17,549 nucleotides of DNA from an uncultured Prevotella sp. GTDB lineage: Bacteria; Bacteroidota; Bacteroidia; Bacteroidales; Bacteroidaceae. The translations under genes and the position numbers were made by a program. The notes below the pieces were generated by a model. The model worked only from the letters and a program-made list of their open reading frames with translations, made no database searches and was not told the origin of the DNA. Location of the stretch: contig CALEKA010000075.1 of the NCBI GenBank assembly GCA_937898715.1, positions 1 through 17,549 of the forward strand, written 5' to 3'. Positions 5,643-12,683 of this stretch are shown piece after piece; position 1 is the stretch's first letter, and each line of letters opens with the position of its first letter.

Positions 5643-8486
5643 ATGAAGAAAAACTACTTCAAGGCACTTGTTGCCACACTAGCCCTGACAGGGCTCGGCG
5701 CTGCACAGCAAGCTCTGGCCGACGAGGTGCAGGCTTCTACAGAAGCAAGCCCCAAGTGGTATCGTATCTTTACGCCAAACCGCTCTGGGCTCTCCATCAC
5801 CTCCAACGGCTCGGGACAAGGCATCACCAATACCAAAGATGCTACCACTCCCTACGACGAAGCACTCCTGTGGCGCTTCGAAGCTGGTGCCACCGCTGGC
5901 ACCTACAAGATTATCAACATGGATGGCACCTCCATCTCGGCTACCACCGTTACGGGCAATCCCGCACAGTATGTCAGCGTAGCTGCTGCTCAGGGTAGCG
6001 ACTGGACCATCAAGGCCATCGATGGAAAAGACGACCTCTACACCATCGCGTGTGGCACGGCACAGTTTAATACCAACCAGGACCCCCCCGCCTACAAACT
6101 CTACAACTGGGGTAGCGGCACCAATACGAACGACGGGGGTTGCCAGTACCGCTTCGAATACGTGCCCATGGACGCCCTCGGACAGGCACAGGCAAAGGCC
6201 CTCAGCATGCTCAAGAACACGCAAGAGGGTACCAACCCCGGCCAGTACGCTAAGGCCGACCGCGAAACCTTCCAGACTGCCGTCAATGCTGCTACTACCG
6301 AAGACGAGGTAAATGCAGCTATCGCAGCCTATACCGCCAAGATGATCCAGGTACAAGCCGGCAAGACCTACTACATCGTATCAGGTCCCTCAGCCGACTA
6401 TTGCCAGGGAAGCTACATCTACAGCAACGGTTCGAAGAGCCAGCCCATGTGGGGCGAAAAGGTAGTAGCTGCCCCCTATGCATGGACCTTCGAAGATGCA
6501 GGTTCGGGTAAGTTCTACGTGAAGAGCTATGCCACAGGCGAATACATCGAGCCCAACTCTACAGGCATGACAGGTGCTACCACCACCTCTGCCACAGCCA
6601 AGACCGCCTACACCGTGAAGTCGCTCGGCGAGGGTGCATTCAATATCACCCCCGACGGCAAATACCCCCTCCATGCACAGAATGCGGGCAAACTGCTCGT
6701 GATGTGGGATGGTGGCCTCAACACCGCTTCGGCATGGAAGTTTGAGGAAATCACCGACGCTGAACTCAATGCCGCCCCCACCATTGCCAGCGCAAGCGTG
6801 GCATCGGGCTCGCAGATCTATGCCCCCGGCAACAAGGAGCAAGTATTGCTTCGCTTCGAAGCCGTAGTAGCCAGTTTCCAAGGCTCTATCCCCCTCAAGG
6901 GCGTAACGCTCGACCTCGGTGCTACCAAGGTGAATGATCTGAAGAACATCAAACTCTTCACTTCTGAAAACTACGACTTCATCACCGCAGGCGAACGCAA
7001 AGCTACTCTCGTAGGTACCCTCGCATCGCCTACTGCCAACGAAGTGACTATCCCCGTGAATACCAACGTAGAGATGGCTCCCGGCAAATCTATCTTCTAC
7101 GTGACTGCCGACATTGCCGACGAGGCTGAGATTAACGACCTCGTTGACGCCTCTGTGAAGAGCATCAGCTATGGCCTCGACCCCGACAATGGCACCAACG
7201 ATCATGAGAACTTCGCCGTAGCCAATGGCAATCCCGAAGGTGCAGCACGCATCTGGCCCATACAGTCAGCCCCCTTCGAGCCCTACACCCTCGGTTCACA
7301 CTTCTGGCGTATACCCGCCATGGTAGTACTTCACAACCAGAAGGGCGAGAATGCTAAGAAGAATGGCCGCGTAGTGGTGATGGCCGACAACCGCTTCAAC
7401 CACAACGGTGACCTTCCCAACCACATCGACGTGTACGAGCGCCACTCCGACGACAATGGTAAGACTTGGAGCGATAGCAAACTCGTAGCTGGTTCGGACG
7501 CCGACCACAAACTCATCAACGTGGCCAACAACGGCTTCGGCGACGCTGCCCTCGTAGAGACCAACGAAGGACGCCTCATCGCCATCATGGTGGCAGGTCA
7601 GGCCTATTTCTCATCCAACCCCAATAGCCCCAACATCCCCGTGATTATCACCTCCGACGATGCTGGCGAGACTTGGAGCACTCCCCGTACGCTCAAGGAC
7701 GAACTCTACAATGGCACTTACGCCGAGGGTCAGGTACAAGGATCCTTCGCAGGTTCGGGTCGTGGACTCGTACTGAAGCGCCAGAGCGATCCCTCACGCA
7801 ACGGCCGCATCATGTTTGCTATGAGTCACCGATTCACAGGCAAGGCCATCCAGGAATACATCATCTACTCCGACGATGAAGGCGAAACGTGGCAGATGTC
7901 GCCCAACTCAGCCTATAGCGGTGGCGACGAGTCGAAGCTCGTAGAGCTGGCCGATGGCACCGTAATGATCTCTGTACGTCAGAGCGGAAAGCGTGGCTAC
8001 AACACCTCGACCGATGGCGGTATGACTTGGGGCACCCAGGGCCGCTGGGACGACATTAATGGTAACGCTTGCAACGGCGACATTCTCTACTTCAACGAGA
8101 ACGTACTCCTCCACTCTTATATCAACAACGGTTCGCGTAAGAACCTCACCGTGAAGGCTTCGTTCGACCAAGGTAAGACTTGGACCAAGAGCCTCGTGGT
8201 ATGTCAGCCCTCTTCATGCTACTCTACGATGGACATCACGGCCGATGGTCGCGTAGGTATCTTCTACGAAGATGCTTCATCGAGCACAGGCTTCGTGATG
8301 AACTATGCCGTATTCCCCATCGACTGGTTGGCTCCCGGCGAAGTTGCCGTAGGCATCAACCAAGCTACTACCACAGTAAAGCAATCGAAGGAGGACAACA
8401 CTTTTTTCGACCTCAGCGGTCGCCGCGTAAAGGCACCCACAAAGGGCGTCTTCGTGACCGCAAAGGGCGATAAGGTGATTAAATAG
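5643..8486 (+). CDS. nanH: Secreted exo-alpha-sialidase (neuraminidase, GH33 type)
   Basis: A 947-aa secreted sialidase that removes terminal sialic acid from host glycans such as mucins. Layout: signal peptide 1-26 (MKKNYFKALVATLALTGLG..., cleavage likely at ALA-DEV); two related glycan-binding-like segments (about 30-175 and 235-370, each with YYIVSG or WYRIFT openings and trefoil-like W/Y-F patterns); a sialidase-associated N-terminal domain (about 377-540); and the six-bladed propeller from about 552. Catalytic landmarks are FWRIPA with the first triad arginine R556, five Asp boxes (602-609, 671-678, 743-750, 789-796, 840-847, all S-x-D-x-G-x-T-W) and GIFYEDA near the end. The C-terminus (FFDLSGRRVKAPTKGVFVTA...) resembles the short Bacteroidetes sorting-type tail, an inference only. 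ATG at 5643 gives a textbook signal peptide. No promoter box was found. No other sialic acid genes are adjacent. Confidence 0.93.
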   Translation: MKKNYFKALVATLALTGLGAAQQALADEVQASTEASPKWYRIFTPNRSGLSITSNGSGQGITNTKDATTPYDEALLWRFEAGATAGTYKIINMDGTSISATTVTGNPAQYVSVAAAQGSDWTIKAIDGKDDLYTIACGTAQFNTNQDPPAYKLYNWGSGTNTNDGGCQYRFEYVPMDALGQAQAKALSMLKNTQEGTNPGQYAKADRETFQTAVNAATTEDEVNAAIAAYTAKMIQVQAGKTYYIVSGPSADYCQGSYIYSNGSKSQPMWGEKVVAAPYAWTFEDAGSGKFYVKSYATGEYIEPNSTGMTGATTTSATAKTAYTVKSLGEGAFNITPDGKYPLHAQNAGKLLVMWDGGLNTASAWKFEEITDAELNAAPTIASASVASGSQIYAPGNKEQVLLRFEAVVASFQGSIPLKGVTLDLGATKVNDLKNIKLFTSENYDFITAGERKATLVGTLASPTANEVTIPVNTNVEMAPGKSIFYVTADIADEAEINDLVDASVKSISYGLDPDNGTNDHENFAVANGNPEGAARIWPIQSAPFEPYTLGSHFWRIPAMVVLHNQKGENAKKNGRVVVMADNRFNHNGDLPNHIDVYERHSDDNGKTWSDSKLVAGSDADHKLINVANNGFGDAALVETNEGRLIAIMVAGQAYFSSNPNSPNIPVIITSDDAGETWSTPRTLKDELYNGTYAEGQVQGSFAGSGRGLVLKRQSDPSRNGRIMFAMSHRFTGKAIQEYIIYSDDEGETWQMSPNSAYSGGDESKLVELADGTVMISVRQSGKRGYNTSTDGGMTWGTQGRWDDINGNACNGDILYFNENVLLHSYINNGSRKNLTVKASFDQGKTWTKSLVVCQPSSCYSTMDITADGRVGIFYEDASSSTGFVMNYAVFPIDWLAPGEVAVGINQATTTVKQSKEDNTFFDLSGRRVKAPTKGVFVTAKGDKVIK

Positions 8487-8514
8487 AGAGTTGAAAAGTT
8501 TAGAAGTTGAGGAG
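8486..8514. repeat. Dispersed 29-nt repeat, copy after the sialidase gene
   Basis: A 29-nt sequence centred on AAAAGTTTAGAAGTTGA starts at the sialidase stop codon. The same 29 nt with three mismatches follows the tRNA at 9569-9597, and 16 of 17 bases of its front part lie at 1043-1059. All three copies are in gaps next to gene ends. No dyad is evident within it. Confidence 0.65.
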
Positions 8515-8594
8515 CTAAGAGATTGCTTCAAGGCTTCTTAATACTTCTGCTGAACGGCTCTTCTAAGCAGACTTACACTCACAAATAATATTGG

Positions 8595-8640
8595 AAACCC
8601 TGAAACTGACACAGAAAGTGCAAGTTTCAGGGTTTTCGTT
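8595..8640 (+). terminator. Rho-independent terminator after the sialidase gene
   Basis: AAACCCTGAAACT (8595-8607) pairs perfectly with AGTTTCAGGGTTT (8623-8635) around a 15-nt loop, followed by TCGTTTT. It lies about 110 bp past the stop codon and just before the upp promoter, so it separates the two transcripts. Confidence 0.85.
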
Positions 8641-8671
8641 TTGGCACATCGCATATTACGTATTAACTTTG
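8640..8671 (+). promoter_or_regulatory. Bacteroidetes-type promoter of upp
   Basis: TTTG at 8640-8643, a 20-nt spacer, then TAACTTTG at 8664-8671, an exact fit to the consensus. Transcription would begin near 8678, about 58 nt before the upp ATG. Confidence 0.85.
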
Positions 8672-8735
8672 CACAGATTTGGGCTTGCCCCATTCTGAAG
8701 AAAACAATCAGACAACCACATACACACAGATACTT

Positions 8736-9398
8736 ATGAAAGTAATCAACCTTGGCGAACGCAGTTCGGTGATCAACTCCTATATGGCACAGCTGCGCGA
8801 CGTCAATATTCAGGGCAACCGCACCCTCTTCCGCCGCAATATGCAGCGCATAGCACGCGCCATAGCCTACGAGGTGAGCCGCACACTCGACTATAGCGAT
8901 AAGACCATCACCACGCCGCTCGGCACCAAAGACGTGCCTACCTACGACGACCGCATCGTGGTGGGCACCGTGCTCCGTGCCGGACTCGCTTTCCACGAGG
9001 GCTTCCTCGACACCTTCGACCAGGCCGACTCCGCCTTCGTGGCAGCCTACCGCGAAGAGGGCACACGCGAGAATATCAAAATCCACGTAGAGTATATCGC
9101 CGCTCCAAGCCTCGACGGGTGCACCTTCCTCATGGTCGACCCTATGCTCGCCACAGGAGGTTCGCTCGAACTCTCTTACAAGGCATTCCTCAGCCACGGC
9201 ACACCCAAAAAACTCCACATCTGCTGCGCCATAGCCGCACAGGAGGGCATCGACCACCTCTGCCGCGTGTTCCCCGACGACGATATCACCCTCTGGGTGG
9301 CAGCTGTAGATCCCGTGCTCAACGACGATGCCTACATCGTGCCCGGACTTGGCGACGCTGGCGACCTCTCCTTCGGACCCAAGCTACCCCGCCACTAA
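8736..9398 (+). CDS. upp: Uracil phosphoribosyltransferase
   Basis: A 220-aa cytoplasmic enzyme of pyrimidine salvage, joining uracil and PRPP to make UMP. The PRPP-binding loop is FLMVDPMLATGGSLELS (residues 131-147, with D135 and TGG at 140-142). RIVVGTVLRAGLAFHEGF (about 73-90) is the conserved RAG segment, and AAVDPVLNDDAYIVPGLGDAGD (about 189-210) is the uracil-binding C-terminal signature. Length is slightly above the usual 208-210 residues. I took the ATG at 8736; a longer frame begins upstream at about the predicted transcription start and adds residues unlike the family. It has its own promoter and no close partner gene. Confidence 0.96.
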   Translation: MKVINLGERSSVINSYMAQLRDVNIQGNRTLFRRNMQRIARAIAYEVSRTLDYSDKTITTPLGTKDVPTYDDRIVVGTVLRAGLAFHEGFLDTFDQADSAFVAAYREEGTRENIKIHVEYIAAPSLDGCTFLMVDPMLATGGSLELSYKAFLSHGTPKKLHICCAIAAQEGIDHLCRVFPDDDITLWVAAVDPVLNDDAYIVPGLGDAGDLSFGPKLPRH

Positions 9399-9433
9399 AG
9401 GCGCACTGAGCGTAGGTTTACACTAAAAATCCA

Positions 9434-9482
9434 TAGGACAGACCGCAGAAGTAGAAATAAAAGTGTAACTTTGTCTGTCCTA
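9434..9482. promoter_or_regulatory. 10-bp dyad around the -7 box before tRNA-Arg
   Basis: TAGGACAGAC (9434-9443) is the perfect inverse of GTCTGTCCTA (9473-9482). The 29-nt interval contains all of TAACTTTG (9466-9473) except its last base, which starts the right arm. This -7 box is suitably placed to start a tRNA transcript near 9480, eight bases before the tRNA; no TTTG is present at the -33 spacing. The dyad may instead be a upp terminator, although no T-run follows, or an operator. Confidence 0.5.
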
Positions 9483-9487
9483 AAGGA

Positions 9488-9559
9488 GCCCCCGTAGTTC
9501 AATGGATAGAACACCGCTCTCCTAAAGCAGTGATCTGAGTTCGATTCTCAGCGGGGGTA
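9488..9559 (+). tRNA. tRNA-Arg, anticodon CCU
   Basis: A full cloverleaf reads out: acceptor GCCCCCG/CGGGGGT, D stem GTTC/GAAC, anticodon stem CCGCT/AGCAG with loop CTCCTAA (anticodon CCT at 9521-9523), a short variable loop, and T stem CTGAG/CTCAG around TTCGATT. The discriminator is A, and CCA is not encoded (CGA follows). It decodes AGG. Two oddities: position 1-72 is G-U rather than G-C, and the second anticodon-stem pair (9515 with 9529) is a C-A mismatch. Confidence 0.93.
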
Positions 9560-9568
9560 CGAATGATG

Positions 9569-9597
9569 GATAGTTTAAAAGTTTAGAAGTTGAAGAG
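9569..9597. repeat. Dispersed 29-nt repeat, copy after tRNA-Arg
   Basis: Second copy of the element at 8486-8514, 26 of 29 bases identical, starting ten bases after the tRNA. From 9598 to about 9700 nothing else is recognisable. Confidence 0.65.
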
Positions 9598-9702
9598 TCT
9601 ATGAGGAATGCTTTGCAGGGCGAATAGCTCTCTCTTCACTTTTCGACCTTTCTATTCTCAAACCAACAAGGACGAAGATCCATCCTATTACAGATTATTA
9701 TG

Positions 9703-9748
9703 CGCTTGACAAACTGATGCGGACTGATCCGATGAGAGTTGTCAAGCG
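9703..9748 (+). promoter_or_regulatory. Long hairpin just before mutS
   Basis: CGCTTGACAA (9703-9712) pairs perfectly with TTGTCAAGCG (9739-9748), and inside it CGGA (9720-9723) pairs with TCCG (9728-9731). TTTTCCC follows. It lies 23 bp before the mutS ATG. It could be an attenuator or terminator for transcription arriving from the tRNA side, or an operator. The in-frame alternative start TTG at 9739 would lie at the head of the right arm. Confidence 0.6.
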
Positions 9749-9771
9749 TTTTCCCATTCATAAGATTCCCC

Positions 9772-12399
9772 ATGGCTACAGATGCAGAGAAACTCACACC
9801 GATGATGAAGCAGTTTTACGACCTCAAGGCGAAAAACCCCGACGCGATACTGCTCTTCAGATGCGGCGACTTCTACGAGACCTATGCCAAAGATGCCGTA
9901 ACGGCAGCACAGGTGCTGGGCATCACCCTGACCCGACGAAACAATAAAGGCTCTCAAGCTGCTACGGAAATGGCGGGCTTCCCCCACCATGCGCTCGACA
10001 CGTATCTGCCCCGACTCATCCGTGCCGGCTACCGTGTGGCCATCTGCGACCAATTGGAAGACCCGAAATTGGCGAAAAAACTGGTGAAGCGAGGCATTAC
10101 CGAACTCGTCACTCCGGGTGTGGCCATGACCGACAATGTGCTCAATGCTCGCGAGAACAACTTCCTCGCTGCCGTCCACTTCGGCGCGACAGCCGTGGGC
10201 ATCTCTTTCCTCGATATCTCTACGGGAGAATTCCTCGTGGCAGAGGGCACGACGGAGTATGTAGACAAACTCTTAGCGGGATTTGCACCCAAAGAGATTC
10301 TCGTGCAGCATGGCATGCGCGGTCGATTTGAGGGACTTTATGGCACAAAAAACTTCATCTTCGACCTCGACGACTGGGCATTCACCCCACAGACCGCTCA
10401 TGAACGACTGACGAAACACTTCCAAGTGCGCAACCTCAAGGGATTCGGCGTAGACCACTTGAAGGACGGCGTAGTGGCAGCAGGTGCCATCCTCTGCTAC
10501 CTCGAAATGACGCAACACACGCAGACTGCGCATATCACCGCCCTGCGACGCATCGAAGAGGATAGCTACGTGCGCCTTGACCGCTTCACTACGCGCAACC
10601 TCGAACTCGTGCAGCCCATGAATGAGGGTGGCACTTCGCTTCTCCAAGTGCTCGACCGTACGCTCACGCCGATGGGTGCCCGCCAGCTCCACCGCTGGAT
10701 CATTTTCCCCCTACGATCGGTGGCGCAGATTGAGAGCCGACAGGACGGTGTGGAACACTTCTTCAAGCATCCCGACTTCCGCGAACTTTGCGAGATGGAA
10801 CTGCCCAAAATAGGCGATATGGAGCGCATAGTGAGCCGTGTTGCCGTAGGCAGAGTCAATCCGCGCGAACTCCAGCAACTGCGCGCTGCGCTCGAAAGTA
10901 CAGCTTTGCTGAAGTATGCTTGTACGCATGCTGAGGGTTGTGAAGCCATCCACCATGTGGGCGAACAGCTCGATGCGCTCACCCCGCTTCGCGACCGCAT
11001 CAAGTCTACACTTACTCCCGAGCCACCGCTATTGGTCAACAAGGGCGGTGTGATAGCCAGTGGCATCAGTGCTGAACTCGACGAATTGCGACAAATTTCC
11101 TCTTCGAGCAAGGATTTCCTACAGAAGATTCAGCAGCGCGAGAGCGACTTGACGGGCATACCGAGCCTGAAGATTGGGTTCAACAACGTGTTCGGCTACT
11201 ACATAGAGGTGCGCAACACGTATAAGGACCGCGTGCCCCAGACGTGGATTCGTAAGCAGACCCTTGCACAAGCCGAGCGCTACATCACGCAGGAACTCAA
11301 GGAATATGAAGACAAAATACTCGGTGCAGAAGATCGCATTCTCGACCTCGAGATGCGCCTCTTTGCCGAACTCGTGCAGGAGGTGAGCCACTACGTGTCG
11401 CCGCTGCAGAAGGACGCCATGGCGCTGAGCCACCTCGACTGCCTGCAGAGCCTTGCCCATGTGGCTCGCGAGAGGCACTACGTGCGTCCCGTAGTAGACG
11501 AAAGTCTTACGCTCGACATCCGCGAAGGCCGTCACCCCGTGATCGAGACACTCATGCCGCCGGGCGAGGAATACGTGGCCAACAGCGTAGAACTCGACAC
11601 CAAACAGCAGCAGATCATCATCGTGACCGGTCCCAATATGGCGGGTAAGAGTGCCTTGCTTCGTCAGACCGCACTCATCACGCTCATGGCACAGATGGGT
11701 TCGTTCGTCCCAGCAGAATCAGCCCACGTAGGCATGGTCGACAAAATCTTCACCCGCGTAGGCGCGAGCGACAACATCTCCGTGGGCGAAAGTACCTTCA
11801 TGGTAGAGATGAGCGAAGCCTCCAATATCATGAACAATCTCACGGAGCGCTCTCTCGTGCTCTTCGACGAACTTGGCCGCGGCACTTCCACCTACGACGG
11901 CATATCCATCGCCTGGGCCATCGTAGAGTATATCCACGAGAATCCGAAGGCGCACGCACGCACGCTTTTCGCCACACACTACCACGAACTCAACGAGATG
12001 GAGAAACTCTTCCCCCGCATCAAGAATTGGAACGTATCGGTGCGTGAGGTCGACGGCCGCGTAGTCTTCCTTCGCAAGCTTCAGCGCGGGGGTAGCGAGC
12101 ACTCCTTCGGTATCCACGTGGCACGCATCGCAGGTATGCCTCAGAGCATCGTGAAGCGTGCCGAGCAGATCCTCGCCGACCTCGAAAAGGCGGGCGCACA
12201 GGCAGGCACAAGCGTGCCTCACGCCGAGAGCAACACGCAGACCACTGAAGAAGGCATGCAGCTGAGCTTCTTCCAGCTCGACGACCCCGTACTGAGTCAA
12301 ATCCGCGACGAACTCCTCCATCTTGACGTCAACAATCTCACCCCCCTCGAAGCCCTTAACAAGCTCAACGACATCAAGCGGATATTGAAGGGGAAGTGA
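9772..12399 (+). CDS. mutS: DNA mismatch repair protein MutS
   Basis: An 875-aa mismatch-recognition ATPase that acts with MutL after replication. The mismatch-reading motif is present near the N-terminus, LFRCGDFYETY with the Phe-x-Glu at F34-Y35-E36. The connector, lever and clamp regions follow; INSKGG-like linkers are replaced here by PPLLVNKGGVIASGIS. The ATPase domain carries Walker A GPNMAGKS (620-627, K626), the family segment ASDNISVGESTFMVEMSEA, Walker B LVLFDELGRGTST (D699, E700) and FATHYHEL. MQLSFFQL near the C-terminus resembles a beta-clamp-binding motif. Length is normal for MutS1. ATG at 9772 (CCCATGGCTACA) fits other MutS N-termini; a TTG at 9739 would add 11 residues and lies in a hairpin arm. 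It has no obvious promoter of its own and no mutL nearby. Confidence 0.97.
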   Translation: MATDAEKLTPMMKQFYDLKAKNPDAILLFRCGDFYETYAKDAVTAAQVLGITLTRRNNKGSQAATEMAGFPHHALDTYLPRLIRAGYRVAICDQLEDPKLAKKLVKRGITELVTPGVAMTDNVLNARENNFLAAVHFGATAVGISFLDISTGEFLVAEGTTEYVDKLLAGFAPKEILVQHGMRGRFEGLYGTKNFIFDLDDWAFTPQTAHERLTKHFQVRNLKGFGVDHLKDGVVAAGAILCYLEMTQHTQTAHITALRRIEEDSYVRLDRFTTRNLELVQPMNEGGTSLLQVLDRTLTPMGARQLHRWIIFPLRSVAQIESRQDGVEHFFKHPDFRELCEMELPKIGDMERIVSRVAVGRVNPRELQQLRAALESTALLKYACTHAEGCEAIHHVGEQLDALTPLRDRIKSTLTPEPPLLVNKGGVIASGISAELDELRQISSSSKDFLQKIQQRESDLTGIPSLKIGFNNVFGYYIEVRNTYKDRVPQTWIRKQTLAQAERYITQELKEYEDKILGAEDRILDLEMRLFAELVQEVSHYVSPLQKDAMALSHLDCLQSLAHVARERHYVRPVVDESLTLDIREGRHPVIETLMPPGEEYVANSVELDTKQQQIIIVTGPNMAGKSALLRQTALITLMAQMGSFVPAESAHVGMVDKIFTRVGASDNISVGESTFMVEMSEASNIMNNLTERSLVLFDELGRGTSTYDGISIAWAIVEYIHENPKAHARTLFATHYHELNEMEKLFPRIKNWNVSVREVDGRVVFLRKLQRGGSEHSFGIHVARIAGMPQSIVKRAEQILADLEKAGAQAGTSVPHAESNTQTTEEGMQLSFFQLDDPVLSQIRDELLHLDVNNLTPLEALNKLNDIKRILKGK

Positions 12400-12418
12400 T
12401 AAATGTATCTCGGACTAT

Positions 12419-12494
12419 AGTTGACTGAAGCTTAAATAGTTGACTGAAGTTTAATAAGCTGATTGAAGTTTATTTAGCTGATTGGATTTTAATT
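12419..12494. repeat. Four 19-bp tandem repeats after mutS
   Basis: Contiguous units start at 12419, 12438, 12457 and 12476. The first is AGTTGACTGAAGCTTAAAT; units 1 and 2 begin AGTTGACTG, and units 3 and 4 begin AGCTGATTG. A fifth start (AGTT, 12495) is cut off by a REP. The gradual change along the array suggests stepwise duplication. No hairpin terminator for mutS was seen here. Confidence 0.85.
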
Positions 12495-12498
12495 AGTT

Positions 12499-12525
12499 CC
12501 GTGAGCGACGCGTCTCGCGGCTTCG
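12499..12525. repeat. Solo, decayed family-B REP
   Basis: GTGAGCGACGCGTCTCGCG matches the front and stem of the copies at 1551 and 3004, but the 3' side continues GGCTTCG instead of TCGGC, so the outer stem is lost. It is the only copy here without an inverted partner. Confidence 0.7.
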
Positions 12526-12562
12526 AATAATACCCAGACACTTGGTGCTTTGCGTTATTTTG

Positions 12563-12680
12563 CTGGCAAAAAGTTGCAACTTCGGGCTCAAAAACCTGGC
12601 AAAAAGTTGCAACTACAAGTCAAATTACCTGGCAAAAAGTTGTAACTTTGCCTACAAAACATTGGAAAAAAGTTGCAATA
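12563..12680 (+). promoter_or_regulatory. Four palindromes phased at exactly 33 bp before the ATPase gene
   Basis: A 19-nt element, CTGGCAAAAAGTTGCAACT, starts at 12563 and 12596, recurs at 12629 with one change (TGTAACT), and recurs degenerately at 12662 (TTGGAAAAAAGTTGCAATA). The interval is 33 bp each time and the 14-nt spacers are unrelated. Copies 1 and 2 contain the perfect palindrome AGTTGCAACT. Copy 3 creates the promoter -7 box TAACTTTG (12643-12650), which would start transcription near 12657, so copy 4 lies in the leader and ends three bases before the ATG. This looks like an operator or iteron array. I recall similar repeats ahead of this ATPase family in other Bacteroidetes, unchecked. 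Confidence 0.75.
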
Positions 12681-12683
12681 ACA

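Noticed and set aside
5679..8171. Several long minus-strand open frames opposite the sialidase gene
   Set aside because: They arise from the high-GC codon bias of a well-supported secreted enzyme and match nothing recognisable.
8404..8486. The sialidase C-terminus as proof of type IX secretion
   Set aside because: The tail DLSGRRVKAPTKGVFV resembles sorting-type tails, but similar tails occur in species without that system and no secretion gene is in the window.
12563..12680. The four regularly spaced repeats as a short CRISPR array
   Set aside because: The repeat is only 19 nt and the spacers 14 nt, the array runs into a promoter and start codon, and no cas gene is present. An operator array fits better.
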